DNA from: Lanius collurio
Lineage: Eukaryota > Chordata > Aves > Passeriformes > Laniidae
Direction of reading: 5' to 3'
DNA: 64,000 nucleotides
NCBI GenBank assembly: GCA_020086605.1
Contig: JACBWW010000089.1
Coordinates: forward strand, 619,947 to 683,946
The notes under the pieces are model-generated. The model did no database searches, was not told the DNA's origin, and saw only the letters and a program-made list of their open reading frames with translations. A program made the position numbers and the translations under genes. This document shows positions 12,201-27,200 of this stretch, piece by piece (the first letter of the stretch is position 1; every line of letters begins with the position of its first letter).

Positions 12201-15200
12201 GTGTTTAAAAATACAGCCGGCGTATTGTTCCGGGGAGACAGCTGAATCTGTCCGACAGCCTCCAAAATCTGATTAGTCACTAAACAGCACAAGAGGCAAA
12301 GCAAAGCAGCTGATCCCACAGCCCAAGCCTTGCTGCCAACAAATGCTACCGCGCTGACACCCTCCTCCTCCTCCCCAGCCAGTGAGGACCGTGGGTTTGG
12401 AACGCCAGCAGCCCTGTGCTGACCCCAGCTGCACGGCATTCCAGAGACCAGGAGCAGCTACTGCCAGGCAGACTGCTACCAGACAACGCTGTCCTGCCCC
12501 TCATCTCCTGGTTAGCAGAGATGCAGGACCAGAACTCCATTTGGGATGCAGCAGCAAGAGTTTGGGGCTCATCAGGAGCTCCCAGTGGCATTACATGGCC
12601 CAGGTGCTCTGCCCCATTTATGTCACCCTCATCTCTGCGGCCATGTACACATTTCTCCCAGGATTTCTCAGCTCTCACAGCAGCTACCAAACCAGTAAGG
12701 CCAGTATGAACACATTCAAGTGTCAGGATTACCAGCCTTCAAACAGATCCACTCTTTGGGCATTTACCACCACACAAAGCCCTGCCAGCTCCAACTGCCC
12801 CAATCCTAACCTCATGTCCTGGGAGCACTGACATCCTGCTGTTAACACAGATGGATTCCATCCACTCCAGCAGCTTTGACAGCTCTGCACAGGCAGCACT
12901 TGATTACACACTCTGCAGGACACACTGAGCTTATTGGGAGGCCCCCACATCACACCAGTGGGCCTGACTCAGCTTCACCTGGTATCCACAGCTGCTCACG
13001 GGGACATTGGGAGGAAAAGCCACGAAACAAATGCAGCATTTCCTGTTTTATCCTTGCTCAGTGACCAGGCAGAGTGCCCTGACGCCAGGCTGTGCAGGTA
13101 GCCTAGGAAACACCAGCATGAGACACTTAGATCTCATTCCTCAGCACCATCCTGCGCTAACTCCCTGCTCCAACCCACCAAACCTCTCCTGGGGAATGGG
13201 GCACAAGAACCCAACACAGGTTGCCCACCTAAAAAAAGCCTTCAAGGCATTGGGGCCACAGCTCTTCCTTGTCTCTCCTCCCAAGCAGACAGCTCATGTA
13301 AGGGAAAAATCGTTCCCAATGCACATGCAAGATCCATCAGCAATTCCCGGAGTCAAGAGCATCCATGGAAGTCCCAAAGTGAAAAAGCAAGTACCATGGA
13401 ACTACTCAGGGTAAGAAAAGAGCATGAGAGCAAAGAAGTATTTTTCACACCTAGAGGGGAAATTTTAGCTGAGGGGTCAACATGACTCCAATTCACCACT
13501 TGCACACCAAGAGCTTCTGGAACTTTTCCTGCCTCCGCTCAGTGCGGCACAGGAAGCGCACGGCAATGCTCCTCTGCAGGGGACAGCAGAGCAGGAGCTT
13601 TTAATAGAAACTCGGCACTGACTTTTGACTCACTGCTGTAGCTCTAATGCCTGACGTGGAGCCAGCGCACTCCATCTCTGGGCACTGGCAGGTTTGAGCT
13701 CTGTGGAACAGCCCTGACACCGCATGGCATCGCCAGGTCCTGGCCACTCCTGGAAAAGGAGCATTTTTTTCAAACTATTCCTCCTCCACAGCTGAGCTTT
13801 CCCCAGTAATGGCTGTTTGGATACACCTTTATTCCTGCATCATCCCAGGGCCCCTAAAGATGCCCAAGGGAGCACACACACAAGACTCTCAGACTCATCA
13901 TACCCAAGCCAGACATCTGACAGAAACAAGCAGCTACACTGAGCCCACAGAAGTGGTTTCAACTCTTGAGGTCAACTCTACCTGTAGACACCAAATTATC
14001 CTTTAAATCCTGTTACCAACCACTGAACTACCACATTTATTTTGAGTTTACCCTGTCTCAAGCAGACCACTCCACCAGCACAAGCTGCAATTCACAGCAC
14101 ACCTTGGGAAAGCACCCCAACAGTAAGATGTCCAATCCAAGCACTGAGAACAGCTTTTACTATTCCATCCACTAGTCAAGACATGCAATTTAAGACTTCC
14201 AGCACCTGCCCAGGACCTTGGAGCACACAGTTCTTCCCTGCACACTGTAATTTACAGCCATTTGATATGTAGACCTTCCTGGTAACTTTGCCCACACCCA
14301 TTCTGTAAGAAATGAAGATGAGCCCCAAGGACTGCTGGTGCTGGCAGCTCAGGGAAAAATGGGCTCTGGGAAAATAACCTCTATGCTGATGACAAATGAC
14401 CCTTTATTGCCTTGGACAACACCTTAAAAGCAACAGCATCATTTTGGTTGGAAAAGATCTCCAATATAGAGCTCAACCTTTGACCAATCACCACCTTGCC
14501 AGCTAGACCAGAGCACCAAACGCCACATCCAGACATTTCACATGGCACATCCACTGAGTTTACTCCTGATGGACAGAGCTGACTAGAACCTCGGCCACCT
14601 CCACACTGCCATTTGAAAAAAATGCTTCAGCTCAGCTCTGTGGGAGACCACCAAGCCAACAGCATATGAGATCAGTGCTGATGCTCTTCACTCCCTGGTG
14701 CATCAGTTTAGTCATGTTATCCAGAAACTGAGTCCTGAGCAAAACCCACTCTCATCCAGCAGCTGTCCAGGTCCTTCCACTCAAGTTCTTTCTCCAGAAC
14801 ATCCCCCATGGCTGAGAACAGCATCTGCCACAGGGCTGCACCTCTCAGAGCCTGGGAAAACATGGAGAGTGGGCCAAGAGCCCCTGCTGCAAGAGCAGCA
14901 TGCCAGACCTGGTCCTTGAGCTGCCAGCCATGCTGGGCACCCACGGGCTCCATGTGCTGGCGGCTCGACGCCACACTGGCCGCAGCCCCAGGGGAGCACA
15001 CACACCTTCACAAGTGATGCTCTAGACATGCACTCCAGCCTTTAGAAACTCACTGCAGGGCTAGAAAAAGCCTACTTTGACAAGTCCAGGACTTGTCTGA
15101 GCAAGGCCTTCAGAGGGCCACCTCTGCAGGCTGGCACTCCCAGCAAGGTTGGGCAGAGGGACACTGCCATCTGCAGAAGTTTATCTGCTCGGAGATTACT

Positions 15201-18200
15201 CAGCACAAGAAGGATGGCAAGCTGTTAAGGCCTCCCCTACATCCACCAACTACTACATAGGCTGGAAGTCCACCCTTCTGCTTGGATCTCCCCACAGAGA
15301 TCAAAAGGAATGCTCTCACCAGGAGAAATAAGGTGGAAGAGCCAGGTTTCAGTGACACCTGCCATGCCCAGGGGCTGCAGCACCACATACACATTTGGGG
15401 CAGGGCAGCAGAGGAGAGAAGCAGTGTGACTGAGGCCCTGGAGACTGAATACAGTGCACTTTCTTTTGTCATGCATCAAATAAGCTTGTAAAGTTTAAAA
15501 AAAAAAGCTAATGTCCTAAACAATAGCCTGCTGCAATTCCAGAAAAACAGCTCGTCTGCAGTTTTTACCACCCAGCCAAGCTCTGCTCTGGTGGGGTGGG
15601 AGCAAGCTGAATGTTTTAGTCAGCCAAAAAGCAGCACCTCCTACAGACACTGAGAAACTCCGTGGCAAGAGAAACATCTGCACGTCTGCAAAGCAAATGG
15701 GCATCCCAACCACCTCCTACAGCTGTAGGTCAGCAGTGACGCAGCACTGCCAGCTTACCCTCCTCACACAAGCACCAAGCAGCTCAAAGCTCATGGAAGG
15801 GAAGGGGTGACCAACATTTCGGTCTGATTCTGAATTTTAGTACTTCCCAGCTGCAGCTGTGGGCCCTGGAGCTGCCTGCGAGGAGCCCGCACAGCCACAG
15901 CACAGGGACATTGACTGAACCATGGCCAGCAGCAGCTGCACTGGCAGATGTGGGGCTGGGGCACACAGGGCAGGGACAGGCTTTGCTTGGCACAGGGAAG
16001 GCAGACACTGGATTCTCCCTATTTACCAAACTCTTACAGGGTCACAAAAAAATCAAGGAAAAGCTGCAATGAGAGCAGTGGCACAGAAATTTCTTCCTCC
16101 TAAGTGGAGCAGCCATGGGACAAGGCCCAGCACTGGAGAAGAGCTGTGTCCCTAGACGCTTGAAGCTCACCTGAGCACCTCACTGGACACCTCCAGAGGA
16201 TCTACCCAGCTCAAGTCTTCCCAATTTCATTATATTCCCATTAGTTCACTGAAAAAAAACTGTCACTGCTGTTATGAGAGGAGCCACACAAAGTCCACGG
16301 CACACAATCCTCTCTCCAGGCTGTATCACCACAGAAGCTCCAATAATCTTGAACCAACTATCAGCTCTGGAGAAAAGCAGCTCCCAGAACTGCAGATGTA
16401 ATCAAACCAGCAGCAAATACCATCTAAATAGGACCTACATCACAGCCCTTTTTTTTTCTGAACTACAAAAGAGGCACCTCTGCCCTCACAGATTCTTCAT
16501 TTGGGGCGAAGAAGAACTGAGGATATTCGGGCAGCTATTTCTGGTTTGCTAAGAAGGGGGCAGGGGAATAAAAAAAGGCAGCATGATCCCACAGCTGAAC
16601 CACAGAATTAGAGTCAGGACACCTGAGGTCTATTCTTGGTTCTGGCACCAAGATGGTAAGTCACTTGCCCTGAAAAATGGAAACAGCAGCATAACTGGGA
16701 ACACACAGAAGATTATTGCATTAACATCTAAGAGCACTGGTCCTCCGCCGGCACTGAGAGCAGGACCTGGCTGACAACAAGGCTCACATCTTCCCAAGGC
16801 AGGGAATTTACTCCTGTGCATTTCTAGGAAGGGAAAACAGCGGCCCAAGGTAAATATAAAAATCAGAAAAGACAGCTAAAATGCAATTCAGGATTACAAG
16901 TGCCCAGGTAATTGCATTCGCTAAGCAGGCTGCCACAACCATGGATGTCTTTAAAAAGATCAGAACACTGAAGTACAGCAGGTTTTAACATGTATCAGTC
17001 CCAGGGAGATTTAAAAGCCAACATATTCGGGTCAAATTCTGCACAACAAGCTTCAGCTTTGCAAGCTTCAAGAACAAACACTTCTATATTTAAGTACCAA
17101 ACTCCTCTCAATTATCTGCCGCAACATCTAGGGTGCAAACTCTGCTGTGTGTGTTACCTGACGTGATAACAAGGGTGAGTGACTCATCCTCAGCTGCATC
17201 ACAGTTTGGGGTGTCAAGGCCAGGGTATCACCTTTAGAAGGGGGGCTCTCTGGAGGGGGGCAGGCTGCTGGCCAGACCCCTCCACAGGCTGCAGTGAAGG
17301 AAGAACAACTGAATAAAAAAGAGACTTTAGTTCCAAACTCAGTTTTCTTTGGGAAATGGCACACAAGCCTCACTGAGGCCTTCAGCTGGCATACAGCCAC
17401 TGCTAGACTGGCACTCCCAAACCCCACCAGTGATGCCTGCAGGCTTCCCAGTTACCTTCCAGAGGTCTGCACCCCTTAGCATCACAGCTTGGGAGTTTGC
17501 CTCATCTTCCCTCCACATTCTTGGGGAGAAAATCAGGCAGAGGGGCAAGGAGGGAGCCAGCACGTCCCCGTGGCCATCTCAGATGCGTGGCAGCAGCTGC
17601 CGTGCCCGAGAACAGCCTCTGCAGCACAGACAGCACCTGTGATTCAGCTGGTTTGCCATCGCCTGAGGGACCAGGTACAGAGGGAGTGAGCTGGGAGATG
17701 TGGATAGAAGGTGCAACCCTGGCTGGAGATGCCCTGCCCAGTGCCCCAGCCCTACAGCAGCACCACCCAGCCTCTGTGCAGTGACAGCTCAAGGATCACA
17801 GCACCCCTTGGAAGGGGATAATTCTGAGCCAGCTCAGGGGAGGTCCCCCCTTAAATGGGTGTTTTTGTGGGAACACCAAGGCAGAATTAGTTTCTGGAGC
17901 CCCCTCAGGCTACCTTATTCCTGCCACCCTCCAGCAGCTTTCCTACCCTGCTCTGAGTCAGAGTAGGACTGGATACCCTCAAGGGGTCCCTTCCAACTGG
18001 AGTCACCCTAAAAACCCCAGCCTGCCAAGAGTACTGCAGAGGCCCCACAAGCCCTCTTACAGCAGCTCCACATGCAGTCCCAATGAAAGTCAGCTGGAGG
18101 GACTTCAGCTGTGCTAACAGGCCAGATGCTCTCCACTGGCTCCTTGGCCTGGCCCTAGTGACAGTGGAATGACAAGTCACCCCACAGCGTCACACAGCAT

Positions 18201-21200
18201 GGCCTAGTTATCACCGTGCCTGGATACCACACAGCCCCAGAGACAAACTCAGGCCCAAGGGAGCAGGAGATGCTGAATTCTGGGGCTATCCCACCACAGC
18301 TGGGGAAGGGGAACAAGAGGCACCCCCTCTGCTACAGGTGCACTGAGACAGCAGGTCCAAAAGCTGTTCCCTACCCAGCTCCCCGTGCAAGCACTCAGGC
18401 CAGCACATGCTGGGGAGTTTGCAGTGAAGGCACCAAGTCAAAAACACATTCAAGGCCCCTCCTAGAGAGGTCCCATGCTCCTGATGGAGCTGCAGCAGAG
18501 CCTTTTGTGTCAGCCCTGCCCAGCAAGGAATCATCACATCCACGGCTTAGACACAGCAGCACAAGGGCTGGAGGAAAACCTCATCTCTCATCTGTCTAGT
18601 GCAATTTTGGGGATGAATCTTACCCCAGGCCAGGGCTTGCATACACTAAACCACCCCCACCCTGCTGCTACCTCCAGTATCAATCACAGGAAAGACTAAG
18701 CCACAAATTGCCTGGAGCAGTTCAGACCCACCAAACAGCAGCTCCAATGCTCTCCCCTTGGAAGGGAACGTGCCTGTTCCAGAGTGAGCCAAGAGGAATG
18801 TTCTCCGAACCATCACTGGACACTGCCACAGGGCTGCTCCAGAGGCCACAACCAAACACCCCTCCCTGACAGAAGCCAAGGGGAGGCTTTTGGGTGGTAC
18901 ATGCCTGGTCCCACAAGTTGCCTTCCAGCACAGCACTGGACCTGCCCCAACCCACTTCAGCTCTGGCTGGATACAAGCAGAGATACTGGTTGAGTTTCTG
19001 TTCCAGTTACTCCTCTAGTTGCATCTTCTGTTTTACAGCATCAGCACAGATAAAAATAAATCTGTTTTAGGAGAAGTTGCTCAAATGGAAGCTTTAGGAG
19101 TTATATTAAGAGCAACTTCCATTAGAAAACAATTGCAAGCTCAGGTTTGATACTTTTTACTTATTTGATACATATTTTATTCTGTTAAGGATCAAATACT
19201 GCTGCCACATGACCAGCGTGCAGCTATTAAGTGCCTCCCTGCTTCCCACTCCCCAGCACGGCTGGCTGGAGCCAAGCACTGAGGAATCAGCCCACAGAGC
19301 TCGAGCAGCTCTTAGGGAAACACGTTCAAGGAACAAGTGCCCATTAAGTACCCACATCAAGTAAGTCCTTAGAAAAGCCCTACAAGCACTAGGATAGCAC
19401 AAGACAAGCTTTTAGTAAGGCTGTCTGAGGTACTCCCAGAATACCAGCACCAAGCAGGAGACCAGCAGAGTCAAACCAGCTCCCAGCTTTGTGCCCTTAC
19501 ACCATTATCACCCACAATCTTCACACAGGAAGCACCACCACATCTGTGCTTCCACTACTACACTCTGAACATCAGCAAGCTGCTCCCAAAGAACTAGGCT
19601 GCTGGGAAAGCCTGTCCTCCTTTCAAGGGAACAAAGGACACCAAGAATATGTAATTCAGGACCACCACCAAACTCTGGATACTCATTCTCCTGAACCAAG
19701 CACAGGTCCAAGGCCAGCAGGAGTGGCCCTTTGCTCCACATCCCAGCAGCCACACTACCAGCAGCACAAAGGAACCCCTGAGTTTTCTAGACATACTTGG
19801 GCTTAAGATAGGACCAAGTCTTACTCAGGTGAAGCTCTCCCCCCACACCCAAAACACCCCTCCACTACAGAGCAGGAAAAATCATCCTTGGATACTCTGA
19901 TGCCAACCTAGTGCTGTCCAGACACTGAGCTCTCCATCAGGATGAGCCTCTGAAATCTTCCTCTAATACATGGAGAAGGATTTACACACAGCCAAGCAGG
20001 AATGCACAGGAGCTGAGGCCACACCTAGGTCTTCTGAAGCCACCTGCCCAAAAGATAGCAGGAAAAACAGGAGGGAGAGACGTGAACGTGCACAAGAGAG
20101 AGCTCTATGGAACTTGGCATGGGTTAGCCAAGCAGCAAATTAAACAGAGGGAAAACTGGGGACCCAAATCCTCTGCCCCAAGCTCTGCATCCAAGCACTC
20201 AAAGCAGCAGCTCGAGGAAAGCCAGTGACTGCCATGCTGTACTTATTAACAGCCACCCCAGGCTGAGCAGCAACTCTCCCCTGGGGGGCTCAGGTGCCCT
20301 CCACCACACACAGCATTTGAGGACACTCTGTAAACAGCCCGACCTCAGGGAGCAACTTACAAATTCCTCCTGCTGTTATCGAGAAGAAAGGCAAGGAGTC
20401 CATGACAACAACTGCTCTTCCTGTGCAACAGGTCTTTTCTTTCATCCTTCAGACAGGGTTTTGCCTTGAAGACTTCAGAGAGATTCGTGCTCCAAGGCCT
20501 CCGCTATCTGCCAGGCAACGCACAACAGACTGCCCGCAGCTCCAGCCTGGCAGATTTTAAGCAACTACAGATAAGTAAGCTTATCACAAAAATGAGTTGC
20601 TGTGCTCCGGGAAGCAGAAGAGCCAAGGGCTGGGAAGAATCAGCAACATTTTCCTACCACGGGCCATTTCCCCAGAACCAGAGTGACAGGAGCTGCAACC
20701 TTGCAGGCTGGAGAATGAGACAGCAGCAGCAGCCACCCCGCAGAGGGCATAGATGAGGCCAGAGCTGCAGTCTCAAGAGCAAAGCCAAGGAAAAGCTCGA
20801 ATCTGTTGCTGCACCAGCAGCTTTAGGGTCCCACAACAAAGCAGAGAGGCAGATACAGCAAGGTGCTCCACCAGACATCATCAGGAAAAGCTCACCTAGA
20901 GAGGCCAACATCCTCTACAGAAGATGTGATCCTGCTAAAAACACTCTCAGGTTAGCACTGCAGACTTCATGTTAACAGACTGCTTTTAGGATGATATCCC
21001 AGTGGGCAAGTCTGCTGTCCCACATAGGGACAGCTCCCAATGTAGGGCAGGACAGACCAGCCAGACCAAGCAGCTGGCACACAGGCTGAGAGCCTGGCAG
21101 GGAGACCCAAAATCTGCACATGGATCTGCCGTGCACTGCTGTTCTCCAGGCAAAAACTGGATCGAGACCCCATTTGCTTGCGCCCCTTGAGAAACAGGGC

Positions 21201-24200
21201 AGTGAAGGTAAAGGATACCAACAAGGGCAGTCCCACCTCACTACCTCTTAACCCCTCCTTGCCTCTGAACTCCGAGATCTTTACACACGTCTGCCTACTC
21301 TGAGGATGAAGACAGGGAAACACTGCCTCAAGATATACAGCCAGGAATGGCAGGACTGGAAGTGTTCAAGGCCAGTTTCCTGCAGAAGTCCCTCCCCAGG
21401 CCACAGAGCAGGTTGCTGGGACTTGCTGAAGTATTTCCAGCGTGACAGATCAAGTGGCAGCAGAGGGTTTGAGATGCTTTGCCTGCTGTGAGACAGCAGT
21501 TCAATCCTACAGCCAGGAAGTGCCAGCAGCTCAAGCCTGCAGCAGCCACTGCCTCCAGAGAGTCACTCCACACACCAGCAGCACCTCTGCCATGCTCCCC
21601 AAGGCTCAGCACACACCCTCTGTGCATTACAGGCCAGGTGCAGAAGGAAAACTCCTCACAAATAATCCTGTCTGGGTACCAGGGGCTCAGTGGCCGTGCA
21701 GGCATAGGAGATGTAGGCAGGATTGGGGCATACAAACCAGTCCCACTGCTCTCTGACCTATAATCAGCAGGCATCTGCTTCTACTGCACCAAGCTGCATG
21801 GTGACAATGCCCTGGAAGCACAAGGTGACACCAGAAGGCTTTGCAGCCAAAGGTCCTTCCCAGGCTGAGGAAGCTCCGTGCTGGCAGGGACTACGCAGAG
21901 GAGAGGAGGTCCCAGCTCATCAGTACTCAAGCACAGCACTGCAGGGGACCACATCAGCAATATTTTTAGCCTGATTGTTAGCTTTTTCTGTTGCATTTCC
22001 ACCCTTCCAGCCACCTCCCTGTGGGTCCGCACAGCTGAGTCACTGCTGGAACCTTCCAAACGCTTGGGTGCCAGCAGCACAACAGCTTTGCTTGGCAGTG
22101 CCAGCCCTCCCCTGTGCCCAGCCAACAGCCCAGCACTGCTGCAGCCTCACCTGCCCGCAGGACGCTCCAATGGACACCCCAGCCCTGTGGGCTGGGTGAG
22201 CTGCAGCCTCCTAGGCCTCAGCAGCACTCACACACAGCAGCATCCTCTCCATATCCTCCCTCTTTCCATCACAGCGTGGAAAGGCCACCTGGAAGGACCA
22301 GCATCTGCCAGCTCCTCGGACCCACACAGCTTTCAGACACAGGACAATTCTCTGCCACCCAGAGTGTTCCACAACCTTTCAGAGGATGCTCCTGAACTAC
22401 AAGCTCTCTGTTCCCAAGGAGCTCCACTGCCACTCCAGGGCCCTGAGGAAGGGCTAAGGCACCACAGTGATGGGAGGTGTGGGTGGCTGAAGCAATACAA
22501 AGCTGCGCACAGGATCAGCCTTTCACCTCCCCAGCCAGCACATACCATCCTCACAGCTCTCAGAGCAGGAAAGTAACAGCATCCCAGACCATGGAGCACT
22601 CCTGGCCCAGCTGCTGCTCAGCTAGAAGGGAGTAAGAGAGGGAGAATATTGTCTCAGGATCACAACACCCCCAGCCACAGGGCACTGGACCCTCCGCACA
22701 GCCACTGAAGGCCAGAGGCTGCTCTGTACAAGCAGCAGAGCTGCACTTGAGCAGGTCTCACGTCCCAGCCATCCCCTCTCTGTATACCAATGGGAACACC
22801 AGGAGTGAGAAGTGAGGAAACAGGCCTCTCCAGATAGCACTGGGTGCCATCTTTCACCAGCTGTTACCACACTTGTCACAGCCACCCAGTGGGCACAGAT
22901 CATCTGAGCCCAGGGCTGTGCCTGAGGCAAGATCCTTTCCACAGCTCTTCCCAGGCCTCTGCAGCAGGCAGGAGCTCCAGCACGATGCACTGCAGTCAGT
23001 GGGGGCACCTGACACCAGATACACCCTCTGCAAGCAGGGAGGTCACCAGAGCACCTTCAAACCCTCACTGACTCAACCTCCCTCCTGAAACCAGCAGCCC
23101 TTCCACCCTCTTGGCAGTAAATTCCCACCACCAGCCCAGCCATGCCAGCCCCACCACCCAACCTGCGAGGCGCAGAGTCCGCGCCGGGCTCATGCCAGCA
23201 CTGCTCGCCTGCCTGCCGGAGCGCTGCGGAGACATCCGTGTCTCTGCCAAGGCAGGCTGGCAGGAAGCCGACCAAGAGAGCTCTGGAGATGGCTACAGAG
23301 GAGCAGGTGGAGCTGGGACATCCGCACCGAGCGGCCGCCTCCATGCGCGACAGCCTTGTTCCGCAGCGTTCTGTGCGCCGAGCCCAGCGCCAGGGCTGCG
23401 AGCAGCAGGGTCACACCAGGGGATGTCACCTGCTCCAAGTGTGCTCTTCATCCCTTAAAGATTCTGTGACACAGGGAGCAGCAGGGCTCCAGTCTGCCAA
23501 CAGCCAGAAGGGGCTCAGAGCAGAGCTCTGAGGCGCTTGGCCAGCCCACTGCACACTAACAACTCGTTTCTCCTTCCTCCTCCAAAGTCTCAGCTGGCAA
23601 TGAAAGTACAGGCAGGAGTGTGTGGTATTCCCTGGTTCATTAGGGGAAGCCCACAGGACCATGTGGAGGTTTGCTCACTGGAGCAGAGCTCAGTAAAGCT
23701 ACCGCAGCCAGGCTGCAGACAGACCCCAAGTGCCCGTGCCAGGCCCCACATGCCAAGTCTCGTGGAAATTAGATGCAGAAACTCGAGTGAGCTGTGCTCA
23801 TAGAGCTGTTCAAACTCGGCTACCCCACTAGTGGTTTTTTTCCTTGCTGTTTTACAACTCATGCAGCAACTCAGGGCTGTGTCCCAGAAGCTCTTCCTAT
23901 GCTCAGGACAGCATCTCCTTGCCCCTCCAAACATCTACATGGGCAAACCCTGCTGCCCAGCCCCCCGCAGAAGCTATCTATATTCCTGTCAGCACCAACT
24001 CCATGCCTGGGGCCTCTGTGTCACCCAAGTCTGCACAGCGATGCACTCTCCTTTTAACAAAGCAGCAGCGTGCTGCTATAAAGGGATGAGTTTCTGTAGC
24101 AACCAGGCTGTACTTGTACAAACTCTGCCAAAGCACTAGATCTTTCCACAGACTGATACTTGAACGAACACACCACCATTTGTGAAACTGGTTTTTACAC

Positions 24201-27200
24201 ACCTCAAAGGCTAGCAAGTCAACTCTACCCTGTTTTACCCCTCTGCTCCAACACCAGGCTGAGAGGATGCTTTTAAGTTTGTACCTGCAGCACCTTTTTC
24301 TCCTGGGATTTTACAGGGAAGGCTGGGTGTCTCAAACAGTTAAACTGGACCCCACATCATTCCAGTGGAGGGACCCAGCACCCCAGGAATTCCCCAGCCA
24401 ATCCCAGCTGCAAAAGCACACCAGAGAGGATCGAGGGGGAAGGGCACACCAGTCAGCAGTGCATGGCTGCAAGCCCACACCCTGCCCATCACATCGGTTT
24501 GTGCTGGACCAGAAGAGTTAAAACAAGAAGCCATTCCACTGCATCTCCTGCAGCCCACTGCCAGGCACAGCCCGCTATTTCTAGTTGAGCGTGGGAGTGG
24601 AGAAGGATCCCTCCAAGTCTCCCACCCAGCCGGGCGAGCTGCCGGCTGAAGTTGTCGGGTGCTGGCTGTACCACACCCCACAGCAGAGTTGGGCAGCGCG
24701 GCTGCCGGGACTTTGGCAATCGGGCACAGGGGGCCCTCTGCAAGCACATTCCCCCCCACTCCCCACCTGCAGAGCTGCCTGCCACCAGGGATTTCCTCAG
24801 GCTGCCAGAGCGAAGTTCAGCCTCACTCCTACCCAGCGTGTTCAGCCTCCTGACACCACACCCCCCCACCCACTCCCTCCAAACACAGCAAGAGGTTTTC
24901 TCCTCTCCTGGTGAGGTTATTCCTCCAGCAGTGTTACAGCTCCGAGCAAAACAACCCCAGGCACTTCTCATCTGCAGTGAGCAGACAGCAGAGCAGAGGG
25001 GGCTGTGGCAGAGGCAGCCACAGCCTCCCCAACTCAGCTGCCACATTACACAAGCACTGTGGGTCAAGAAGCCCCCATTAGCCCCCACCAGTACCCTGTT
25101 ACACAAGCACATCGCTCCACGTTAGCTTGAAACCAGCCAAAAACATACACAGAATCCAACAACTGTTGCTGCGTGTGTCAGCAGACTCACCGGACTGTGT
25201 GCTGGTTTGTGCTGCAGCGTCAGAGTCCTGGGTGCTCCAGGGTCTGTCCCACCCTGTCAGGTTGAGGGACTGCAGGCCAAGGCACAGATCGTTGGTGTCT
25301 GGGAGGCCACGGGAAGACTCTTGCGTGGATGTAGGGAAGAGCATCCTGCTTGCCACTGCTTCTTCAGAGTCCTGGATGTCTGCTCAGATGGAGAACAAAC
25401 AGAAGCTTGAGAGTTCAGGGCTGCTTTTTTCTTTTTAAAGCGGGAGTTTTCCAAAGCGTTAAGCTCCGAGCCAGGTCTCGTGCCGCTCTGAAGCCACAGC
25501 TCCTGCAACCAGCAGTTGCACCCCAAAAGGGAGGGCTACCATATGTCCAGAATCCAGCCCCCCACCCCCCTCGGCCCCTCCACCTTCCTATCCCGTCTGC
25601 ATTACTGACTGGGTCAGCATGTGACCAGGCTGCTGATGCTTACTGTGCTGACAGTGACGTCACTCAGCCATGCAAGAGAACTGCATCAGCTCTTACAAAA
25701 TAAAGGTAAGAAGAAAGGATAAGATTTCCCCTGACAGACAAGACGGTAGCAGGAGGAAAGAGGAGCAGTTCCAGTAAATCAGGGGAAGCAGGCAGCACAA
25801 AGCAGGGCTCGTCAGCACAGCAGACACCAGGCTGGAGGCAGCAAACCCCCCAGCAACGACGAGAGCAGCAGCGACACAGCACAGTTAGTTTTAGTGCTAC
25901 CCAGCTCTCCTGTCCCCGCCTCCCTCCACCCACAAAACCCAAAAACACTTTAGTCCTGGCCAGCCTCCAGCTGCTGGCTCCGATTCAGAGCCGATGCAAA
26001 GCTTCGCAATTCTGCTGGCATAATCTGTTTGGTTGAGCCTGGCCACTGTGCCTCTCACTGACTCGGCATTGTTTACCCCTGAGTAACAAGGATAACCTTC
26101 AACCCCCACTACCCAGAGAGCAGCCCATTATCTCTGGTCCAGCCTGAGCAGGCACATCCCACTGGTATAGGAAGAAGAGACCGGAGCAGACCCATTTCAC
26201 ATCAGGAATTTTTCATGGCCTGTTTACCTTCCGCTCGCCTGGTCCCCCCTTTCCCAGCCCTCCCCTCCCCTGCAGGGTGTTCACAAGCCTACGGTACTGG
26301 AGACGCCGGATTCTCGCCTTGGTTTAAGCCCGTGCCAACAGCCTAAGGAAACACAGCAGGTTCATAGTCTGAGAATTCCAGTTTAATGCAGCGATCTGGG
26401 GGCTGGTGAAACCACAAGATGCTCAGCTGTGCTACCCGAAATCTGAGTCAGAGGGCATTTATAAGCCAACTCCCAAGAAGCAGCAGCTGTCTCCTCCTCC
26501 TCCCCCTGCCCCCACAGCCTCCCACTGTGCCATCAGATGTACACCTCGCTCCACACACTGCTCCCGGCTCTTCCACGGGCGCTGCAGTCGCTCCAGCCTG
26601 TCACGTTATCCCTCACGTGCAGCCCCAGCCATCCCAGACAGCCCGACAGCGTTCCTGGCCTCCTTTTCCACATCCACATCCCATGCCACTCAGATGCCTG
26701 TGAGCAAAGTCCAGGCAAAGGCTGCTGGCAGCTGGGTAACCTACATGCAACACAGGCCACTGCTGCCACCAGAGGAGGGACCCTTGCCTTCACCCTACAG
26801 CAATCTGGGAGCACCAGCATCCCCACACCCCAGTGAGAGGACTGTGGCACCACAAGCAGGATCAGAGCAGCTAAAACCATACCTGCTGGCAGCTCCCAGC
26901 TGCAACCGCCGCCACAGCACTCCACCAGGATAGCATCCACCGGGGTGTTTTCTACTCCTAGTAGTACTAGTACAAGCTGTAGTGCCAACTCAGTCACATT
27001 ACTACCAAGCACCTGTAACAGCATCTACTCCTCTGACAGCGTCACTCTGCATCTCCAGCGCAGTATTTCACCACATGAATTCTTCCCAGATAGTTTTCTG
27101 ATTGCTTGATTTGGACATCTCTAACACAGGGAGGAGAAGATCAAGGCACAGTGCTCAGCCAACTCAGTTCCCACAGCAACCATAACTTGTCCATATGAAT

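Larger units (their letters stand above)
10521..25190 (-). other. CPEB1: CPEB1 intron 3 (14.7 kb)
   Basis: No coding exon of another gene was recognised on either strand. Within it are a CpG-richer segment with an exon-like donor (about 12040-12240), a second CpG cluster (23160-23420) and two short CR1-like pieces (about 14440-14600 and 17960-18005). The remainder is unremarkable intronic sequence. Confidence 0.7.
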
